DNA of 64,000 bases, taken from contig NZ_VCYH01000001.1 in the NCBI RefSeq assembly GCF_030464345.1, positions 248,001 to 312,000 on the forward strand, in the 5' to 3' direction. The position numbers were made by a program, and so were the translations under genes. The notes under the pieces were generated by a model. The model did no database searches. It saw only the letters and a list, made by a program, of their open reading frames with translations, and had not been told where the DNA came from. Positions 58,653 through 64,000 of the stretch are shown one piece after another (the first letter of the stretch is position 1; each line of letters starts with the position of its first letter). The stretch is from Methanoculleus frigidifontis. GTDB lineage: Archaea; Halobacteriota; Methanomicrobia; Methanomicrobiales; Methanoculleaceae.

Positions 58653-61600
58653 ATGGCTCTCCATGAGTGGCTCATCCTCAACGACTACGTGCTCCACCAA
58701 TTCGGGATAACTAGCAAAGAGAAATACCGGGATGTTCGAGCACTCCTCTCCAGCACTGAGGGCAAGGACTCTGAAGAACGCGAAGCGGAGCAGCGGCAAG
58801 ACGGGATCAGCTCATTCTGCGATGCCCTCTTGAAGTGGTTAGAACTTGAGCGGATTGGTGGTGAACCCGGATTACTCATTGATCCTGATGATCTTGAAAC
58901 CTATGACCTGCGGATCAGTGCTCATCTGGCTCACATAAACCAAAGACGCGAAACACCTGTCCGGCTCAAGTACTTCCAGTGGCTCGCGGCCCTCTTCACC
59001 GAATACTATCTGCACCGCTTTTTTACTGACCGCGTTGTGCTCCTTAACAGTCTCAACGATCACGTGGAGGTCTTTGTTAATCAAAGCGTATCCGGAACTG
59101 CCAGGAGAGAAAGAGCTTATGATCGGTTTGATTTCAGCGTTGATGACCTTCGGAAACTCGCATTCTGGATGGCAACAGGGTCGGGCAAAACATTCCTCAT
59201 GCACCTCACCTATCTTCAGTTCCTCTATCACAACCGGAATGCTGTCCCGAAATATCAACTCAAGATCGACAACATTTTACTTATCACGCCCGGGGAAGAC
59301 CTTACCAACCAGCATCTCCACCATCTCAAAGAAAGTTCCATCCCCTGCGAACGTTTCCAAGCTCAGAACCCCGGCGGGCTCTGCGCATTTGAGTCGTCTG
59401 ATACTATCAAGGTCATTGAGATCCAGAAGATAGTTGAGCAGAAAAAAGGGAGCGGTGCCTCCGTTGATATTGAGAGCTTCGGAAAGAAGAACCTCATCTT
59501 TGTCGATGAAGCGCACAAGGGGAGTGGTGGGAATACCTGGAGGGCTAACCGGAATTGGTTGGCAGAGCAAGGATTTGCCTTTGAGTATAGTGCAACCCTT
59601 GGCCAAGCCGTCGGTTCTGGAAACGGAAGAAACGGTGCCAATGACCTTCTCGCTGAGTACGGTAAATCTATCCTCTTCGACTATTCGTACCGTCACTTCT
59701 ACGATGATGGTTATGGGAAAGAGTATCGCCTTCTCAATGTCCGAGATGACGCATACGATGAAGACGTTCGAGATACGCTCTTTCTTGCAAACCTGCTCTC
59801 ATTCTACCAACAGAAGGCAGTCCACCGTGATTATCCATTCATGGTTCGGGATTACAATCTCGCGGATCCACTCTGGTTATTCGTCGGAAGTCAGGTGAAC
59901 GTATCCGAGGAAGAATCCGACGTTTTTAAGATCATTTCCTTCCTCAACCGTGTAGTTACCGAACGGGGCTGGGTCATTGAAACGATCCAGCGTTTTCTTG
60001 ATGGCAACTCGGGCATCAAAACAAAAAACGATCATGATCTCTTTGGGCCGATGTTTCAGGAACGGCGCTTCTCCTATATCCGACAGCAGGGAAAGAACGC
60101 AGTTGATCTGTACACGGATATCCTCAAAGAAGTCTTTCACGTCAGGGAAGGCGGCTCAATTGTCCTAACGCCGTTGAAAGGAGCAGCTGGGGAGATATCG
60201 GTTTCCTGCGGGGGCAATCCATTCTTTGCTCTAATTTATGTTGGAGATCGCAACAAGTTCCTAGAACTCGTGGAGGAAGCCGAAACCGCCCTCCAAGTAG
60301 GTCCCGCCATAGATCACCCCTCGTTATTTGCCTCCATCAACAGTCATGCATCGGCAGTAAATATTCTAATCGGGGCAAAAAAATTCCTCGAAGGTTGGGA
60401 CTGCTACCGCGTCAGTGCCATGGGTCTCCTCGATATTGGGCAGAGTGAGGGAACTCAGATCATTCAGCTCTTCGGTCGCGGCGTGCGGCTGAAAGGAAAG
60501 GACGGATCATTGAAAAGGAGCACCAGCAGTTTCGGGGATCATCCTACCCACCTTCCCATCCTTGAGACGCTAAATCTTTTCGGTGTCAAGGCAGATTATC
60601 TCAAGAAATTCGAAGACTATCTTAGACAGGGTGGCATGAATACGGATCTCCGTGTCCCATTTGAGATTCCAATTACCATACAACACGATACTCTTGAACG
60701 TGGGCTCAAGGTTCCGTCTATTGAGCGATCCGGATTCAAGCGGCAGATACAATTCGTCCTCGACTCCGCAGCGGTACGCACCATATCTGCTGACCTATCG
60801 GTGAAGGTTGACCTCAAGCAGAGCAGTTATTATGAGAACATGTCGCTTGAAGCGGATCAGCGGGAAGAACCGGTGGCTATTCCAGCAGAACTCCTTGATC
60901 TGCTCGACTGGAACCGAATCTACTTTGTTCTCCTTGATTACCGAGCCTTGAACGGATGGTCAAACATTGTTTTTGACAAAAAGGAACTGAAAAAGATCAT
61001 CGAAGATGGAAATTATGCCCTTACTTGCCCGAAGCATATGGTTCGTCCAACAAAGTTTGCCGACATCGAAAAAGTGGAAAACATCGCCATTACCATCTTG
61101 AAGAAGACCCTCAAGGCGACCTATGCGGATCGGCAGAGCAAATGGTTCCATGAAAACGCCCGTATGGGGACTTTGACCGAAGGTCATGGCAACTTTGCCT
61201 TTGAGAAGTACATTGTTGAGGTTGACGAATCCGCATCTGATATCATCCAACAGGCGAAAGAAATAGATTCAAACATTGACCTGTTCATCGTTTCCAACGG
61301 TGGCAGATTCATTGCCAATGCATTTTATGAGCGCCATCTTTTCCAGCCGCTTCTTACAAAAGAGGCTCAAGAGAGCAAATTCTCGATTACTCCACAGGAA
61401 TTAAACTCCGGTGAAAGGATCTTTGTCGAACGATTAAGGGAGTATGTGGAAAGCCACGAGGCCGAACTCACCGATAAGACAATATATCTCCTCCGTAATC
61501 GCCCTAACGATAAAGGCGTCGGCTTTTATAAGACAGCATGGTTCTACCCTGATTTCATTCTTTGGGTGGTCGACAACCAGACAAACTATCAGAGGATTGT

Positions 61601-61874
61601 TTTCGCCGATCCAAAGGGTATCATCCATCTGAACGGATTTGAAGACGAGAAAGTTCAACTATGCAATGACATTCAGGAAGTCGAAAGACGAATTAAATCC
61701 AGAACCGGGATAGATGATTTTTCGCTTGATTCGTTCATAATCTCAAGGACAAAACGGGTAGATGCTGACAAAAAATTTCAGAACCCTGGAAGGAATCGTT
61801 ACGATGAGCTTCACATCCTCTTCCTCGAGGACGGTATGAGGTTTGTTGAAAAGATGCTTGGGATTGAAGGCTGA
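58653..61874 (+). CDS. Type III Res-like helicase-nuclease
   Basis: 1073 residues from ATG 58653. SF2 helicase motifs: WMATGSGKTFLM (residue about 172), FVDEAHKG, YSATLGQ, GWDCYRVSAM and IIQLFGRGVRLKG. The C-terminal endonuclease motif is FYPDFILWV followed by IVFADPKG, a PD...DxK site. This is the layout of type III restriction Res subunits and their relatives, which translocate and cut DNA with the Mod subunit. It is the last gene of the three-gene unit. Confidence 0.9.
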   Translation: MALHEWLILNDYVLHQFGITSKEKYRDVRALLSSTEGKDSEEREAEQRQDGISSFCDALLKWLELERIGGEPGLLIDPDDLETYDLRISAHLAHINQRRETPVRLKYFQWLAALFTEYYLHRFFTDRVVLLNSLNDHVEVFVNQSVSGTARRERAYDRFDFSVDDLRKLAFWMATGSGKTFLMHLTYLQFLYHNRNAVPKYQLKIDNILLITPGEDLTNQHLHHLKESSIPCERFQAQNPGGLCAFESSDTIKVIEIQKIVEQKKGSGASVDIESFGKKNLIFVDEAHKGSGGNTWRANRNWLAEQGFAFEYSATLGQAVGSGNGRNGANDLLAEYGKSILFDYSYRHFYDDGYGKEYRLLNVRDDAYDEDVRDTLFLANLLSFYQQKAVHRDYPFMVRDYNLADPLWLFVGSQVNVSEEESDVFKIISFLNRVVTERGWVIETIQRFLDGNSGIKTKNDHDLFGPMFQERRFSYIRQQGKNAVDLYTDILKEVFHVREGGSIVLTPLKGAAGEISVSCGGNPFFALIYVGDRNKFLELVEEAETALQVGPAIDHPSLFASINSHASAVNILIGAKKFLEGWDCYRVSAMGLLDIGQSEGTQIIQLFGRGVRLKGKDGSLKRSTSSFGDHPTHLPILETLNLFGVKADYLKKFEDYLRQGGMNTDLRVPFEIPITIQHDTLERGLKVPSIERSGFKRQIQFVLDSAAVRTISADLSVKVDLKQSSYYENMSLEADQREEPVAIPAELLDLLDWNRIYFVLLDYRALNGWSNIVFDKKELKKIIEDGNYALTCPKHMVRPTKFADIEKVENIAITILKKTLKATYADRQSKWFHENARMGTLTEGHGNFAFEKYIVEVDESASDIIQQAKEIDSNIDLFIVSNGGRFIANAFYERHLFQPLLTKEAQESKFSITPQELNSGERIFVERLREYVESHEAELTDKTIYLLRNRPNDKGVGFYKTAWFYPDFILWVVDNQTNYQRIVFADPKGIIHLNGFEDEKVQLCNDIQEVERRIKSRTGIDDFSLDSFIISRTKRVDADKKFQNPGRNRYDELHILFLEDGMRFVEKMLGIEG

Positions 61875-61883
61875 CTTAGCCTT

Positions 61884-63011
61884 TCACCCGCACACCTCCC
61901 GCACCTTCTCCGGCTCGTACCGGAGCACGATCTCGTTTGTCCGGTCGCTCGACCGCACCCGAATCATGTCGACCAGCCGCAGGGAGTTGAGCTTCTGCAG
62001 CCGCTTGAAGAACACCGTGTAGCCTATCTTCGCAGTATCCTTCACCGCCGCATAGATGTTTTTTGAGATCAGCGGCTCGGTCTGCTCCTGCGACAGCTCC
62101 GCGATCTGTCGGAACAGCAGCCGCTCGCCCGCCGAGAGCGCCCGGACGGTACAGACGAGATGTACATGCCTAGCCTGCTCGTAGGCGGCCATGATATCCT
62201 CCCGGACGACCTCTGTCCGGGCGGCACGCTCCGCATGCATGGCCGCCCGCTTCACCAGGTCGAGCCCCACCCGTACGTCCCCCGACTCCATCGTCTGCTC
62301 CACGATGATATCGAACATCTCCGGCGAGAGCACCTTCGGGTAGAGCCCGGCGCGCACCCGTTCGCGGAGGATGCCCCGGATCTCGTCGGCATCGTAGGGC
62401 GGGAAGTAGATCATCGTCGGCCGGAAGACAGAGACTACCCAGGGATCGAGATCCGTTACCAGGTCCAGGTCGATATCGCTGATGGTCGCAAAGACGCCGG
62501 TCCGCACGCCCGGGTAGTCCTGGTGCAGCCGGAGCAGGGAGTTTAAGACATCGCCCAGCACCCCGTCGTAGTGCAGCAGGTTTGCGTCGTCCAGGCAGAC
62601 GACCAGGCTGAGCTTCCGCTTCTGCAGGCTATCACCAATCGCGTCCATCACCGACAGGATCGAGAGCCCGGTCCGCGGCGGCGTGTGGCCGAAGAGCGTC
62701 GCGTAGACCCGCGAGTAGACCATGTACTTCGTCCGGTCGGTCTGGCAGTTCACGTAGACCGGCAGAACCTTCCCGCGGAACTGCTCGAGTTCGGTGAAGA
62801 CCCGGAGCACGCTCGTCGTCTTCCCGGTGCCGGGCAGCCCCGTGCAGATGGCGTTCAACGCCCGCCCGCCCCGGAGCGCCGGGCTGATCTGGTAGGCGAG
62901 TTCGCTCATCTGTGGTTCGCGGTAGTTGAAGAACTCGGGGACGTAGTCGATCTCAAAGACGTCAACGTCCCGAAAGAGGGTCTGGTCGGAGAGAAGGAAC
63001 TGCTTTGCCAT
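61884..63011 (-). CDS. Orc1/Cdc6 family replication initiator
   Basis: 375 residues from ATG 63011. AAA+ Walker A GLPGTGKTTS (residue about 59), a Walker B reading VVCLDDANLL where DE is usual, and a C-terminal winged helix (AAVKDTAKIGYTVFFKRLQKL). Orc1/Cdc6 proteins mark origins. The DD Walker B and divergence suggest a second-type Orc1/Cdc6, perhaps tied to the neighbouring island. I see no convincing ORB element next to it. The gene is convergent with the Res-like gene. Confidence 0.9.
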   Translation of the reverse strand: MAKQFLLSDQTLFRDVDVFEIDYVPEFFNYREPQMSELAYQISPALRGGRALNAICTGLPGTGKTTSVLRVFTELEQFRGKVLPVYVNCQTDRTKYMVYSRVYATLFGHTPPRTGLSILSVMDAIGDSLQKRKLSLVVCLDDANLLHYDGVLGDVLNSLLRLHQDYPGVRTGVFATISDIDLDLVTDLDPWVVSVFRPTMIYFPPYDADEIRGILRERVRAGLYPKVLSPEMFDIIVEQTMESGDVRVGLDLVKRAAMHAERAARTEVVREDIMAAYEQARHVHLVCTVRALSAGERLLFRQIAELSQEQTEPLISKNIYAAVKDTAKIGYTVFFKRLQKLNSLRLVDMIRVRSSDRTNEIVLRYEPEKVREVCG

Positions 63012-63030
63012 GCAAGGATCGTCGTGTTCT

Positions 63031-63040
63031 GGATATATAG
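63031..63040 (-). promoter_or_regulatory. TATA box of orc1/cdc6
   Basis: CTATATATCC on the minus strand, centred about 25 bases before the ATG at 63011, so the mRNA is expected to be leaderless. Confidence 0.6.
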
Positions 63041-63150
63041 TAAAGAACCCCGCGCAGGGTGAAAATGTACATGACGAGGAGACCGGCCCTGCCTGGCTCC
63101 GTGACGGCCTGCCGAAAGCCGGCCGAACCGCGACCGGCGGCAGGGACAAA

Positions 63151-63160
63151 GTTATATGTC
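63151..63160 (+). promoter_or_regulatory. TATA box of the small two-gene envelope unit
   Basis: GTTATATGTC, about 40 bases before the ATG at 63194. Confidence 0.4.
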
Positions 63161-63193
63161 CGTGCCTCGAAATTGAAAACGAGGCACGAAAGA

Positions 63194-63448
63194 ATGCATC
63201 CGAGAGATCGCGAAGCGCTGCAGTTGCGGAATATCTGGCCGGCGATGGCGGTCATCGCGAGTTTCTGCGGCATATGGGTCGTCTGTGACATTGCGTCGGC
63301 GAACAGGTCTCTGATCCCCCCGCTGACGCCGGTCTATTACGGGTTGACCGCTGCAGTCTACGTCTTCTTTGTGCTGTATCTCATCGTGGGGGCGCGAATG
63401 CTCCTGAAGTGGCGGCGCGAAGATAGAGAACTCGCCGCCGGAGCATGA
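63194..63448 (+). CDS. Small two-helix membrane protein
   Basis: 84 residues from ATG 63194, just after GAAAG. Two membrane helices (WPAMAVIASFCGIWVV and GLTAAVYVFFVLYLIVGARML) are separated by a polar loop, and the tail is basic then acidic. Unknown family. Its stop overlaps the next gene's start (ATGA). Confidence 0.6.
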   Translation: MHPRDREALQLRNIWPAMAVIASFCGIWVVCDIASANRSLIPPLTPVYYGLTAAVYVFFVLYLIVGARMLLKWRREDRELAAGA

Positions 63449-63861
63449 CGCGCCTCTCCCGCAACCTCGTCCTGCTGCTCCTCGCGGGATGCGCCCTCAC
63501 CGGGGTCCTCGTCATCTCATACGGGATCCTGCTGGCTGCAGGAACGGCAGACCTGGCGATCTCGTTCGGCCCGGCAGAGTCATACGATTATCTGGGACCC
63601 GACGACATCGGCGTTCTCCCGACCCCGGTGTATTCCCGGAACTTTACGATAACGAACGAGGGGGCGGCTCCGGTGGAGAACGTCAAGGTGACGTATACGT
63701 TCTCCGACCCGGCAGGCAGCCTGATCATCGACGCGGGTTCCTACCGGATACCAAAACTCGCGCCCGGGGAGGGCAGGACGTTCTGTGCGGAGTACAGCAA
63801 TGTTCGCGAAAAGGCGTTCGACCTGACGGTGAAATGCCGGTATGTGCGGAAGGTCGTGTAG
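63445..63861 (+). CDS. Secreted or membrane-anchored protein with CARDB-like domain
   Basis: 138 residues. A hydrophobic N-terminal helix (residues 8-32, containing AGCALTG) is followed by one beta-sandwich-like domain: FTITNEGAAPVENVKVTYTF, LAPGEGRTF, LTVKCRYVR. The NEGAAPVENVKV pattern is typical of CARDB/immunoglobulin-like adhesion modules of archaeal surface proteins. It is translationally coupled to the preceding membrane protein. The Cys in the helix could be a lipobox, but the motif is weak. Confidence 0.6.
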   Translation: MTRLSRNLVLLLLAGCALTGVLVISYGILLAAGTADLAISFGPAESYDYLGPDDIGVLPTPVYSRNFTITNEGAAPVENVKVTYTFSDPAGSLIIDAGSYRIPKLAPGEGRTFCAEYSNVREKAFDLTVKCRYVRKVV

Positions 63862-64000
63862 TTCAGGCGTCGCTTTACCCTTTTCACTGTCCAATACTGA
63901 GCATTGCGCTGTGTGACAGCTCTTCCAGCGGCGATCGGATTTGTCATTGAGAAACGGTCGAAGTTCAAAGTGGGCTGCATTTTCGAAAAAGCCGTGTATT

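Noticed and set aside
52752-61874. BREX, DISARM or Druantia system
   Set aside because: No PglZ, BrxC, DrmA/DrmB, PLD or Druantia proteins; the mod/res pair is type III-like.
47698-61874. Complete integrated element with defined att sites and integrase
   Set aside because: No tyrosine or serine recombinase is seen, and no matching copy of the tRNA end is found at the far side, so boundaries cannot be set.
63012-63193. Chromosomal origin next to orc1/cdc6
   Set aside because: No ORB-type repeats or long AT-rich unwinding region could be seen; only TATA boxes for the two divergent genes.

Overview
The window comes from a GC-rich methanogenic euryarchaeon, most likely a member of the Methanomicrobiales close to Methanoculleus. 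This is inferred from archaeal information-processing genes (TBP, MCM, two RFC small-subunit genes, Orc1/Cdc6, NMD3), archaeal TATA boxes, a methanopterin-pathway aldolase, the archaeal pantoate-kinase route to CoA and class III pilins. No taxonomic search was possible. There are no rRNA genes and no CRISPR array.

Region by region. 1-9.2 kb: a partial STAS-domain gene, a ferredoxin, two copies of a structured RNA, a DUF421 membrane protein, an operon (6-phospho-3-hexuloisomerase, aminotransferase, M42 peptidase) and an Lhr helicase coupled to a phosphoesterase. 9.2-17 kb: one copy of a second repeated RNA, tandem secreted paralogs, a sorbosone-dehydrogenase-like propeller, two small ferritin-like proteins flanking a HepT/MntA toxin-antitoxin pair, then solitary or decaying antitoxins. 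17.5-22.6 kb: three archaeal pilins around a polytopic membrane protein. 22.6-33.3 kb: an Lrp regulator, ThiD, an AIR-synthase relative and a long minus-strand run (MptD, TatD-like, DUF424, NMD3, Trm5/Taw2-like, CoaBC, pantoate kinase, phosphopantothenate synthetase, RfcS2, methyltransferase). 33.3-36.8 kb: a frameshifted membrane gene, an S41 protease, a broken vapB with an intact vapC and the second copy of the second RNA. 36.8-47.7 kb: MCM carrying an intein, RfcS, the RPA-associated protein-phosphoesterase-Lhr2 cluster, TBP and an acyl-CoA synthetase.

47.7-61.9 kb is an accessory island next to a tRNA-Leu(CAG) gene that has a truncated copy just upstream and a decayed tRNA-like copy downstream. 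Its first half encodes a primase/helicase replication protein. Two clusters of TGCAA repeats flank an AT-rich stretch inside that gene, which looks like a plasmid-type origin. Its second half is a translationally coupled trio: a UvrD-like helicase fused to an Fe-S PD-(D/E)XK nuclease, an unusually large beta-class adenine methyltransferase and a type III Res-like helicase-nuclease. The window closes with orc1/cdc6 and two small envelope proteins.

The best candidates for undescribed biology are the two duplicated structured RNA families (1326-1879; 9271-9525 with 36582-36833), the three-gene restriction-like system (52752-61874) with its AT-rich methyltransferase core, and the in-gene origin-like repeat region (51588-51980).
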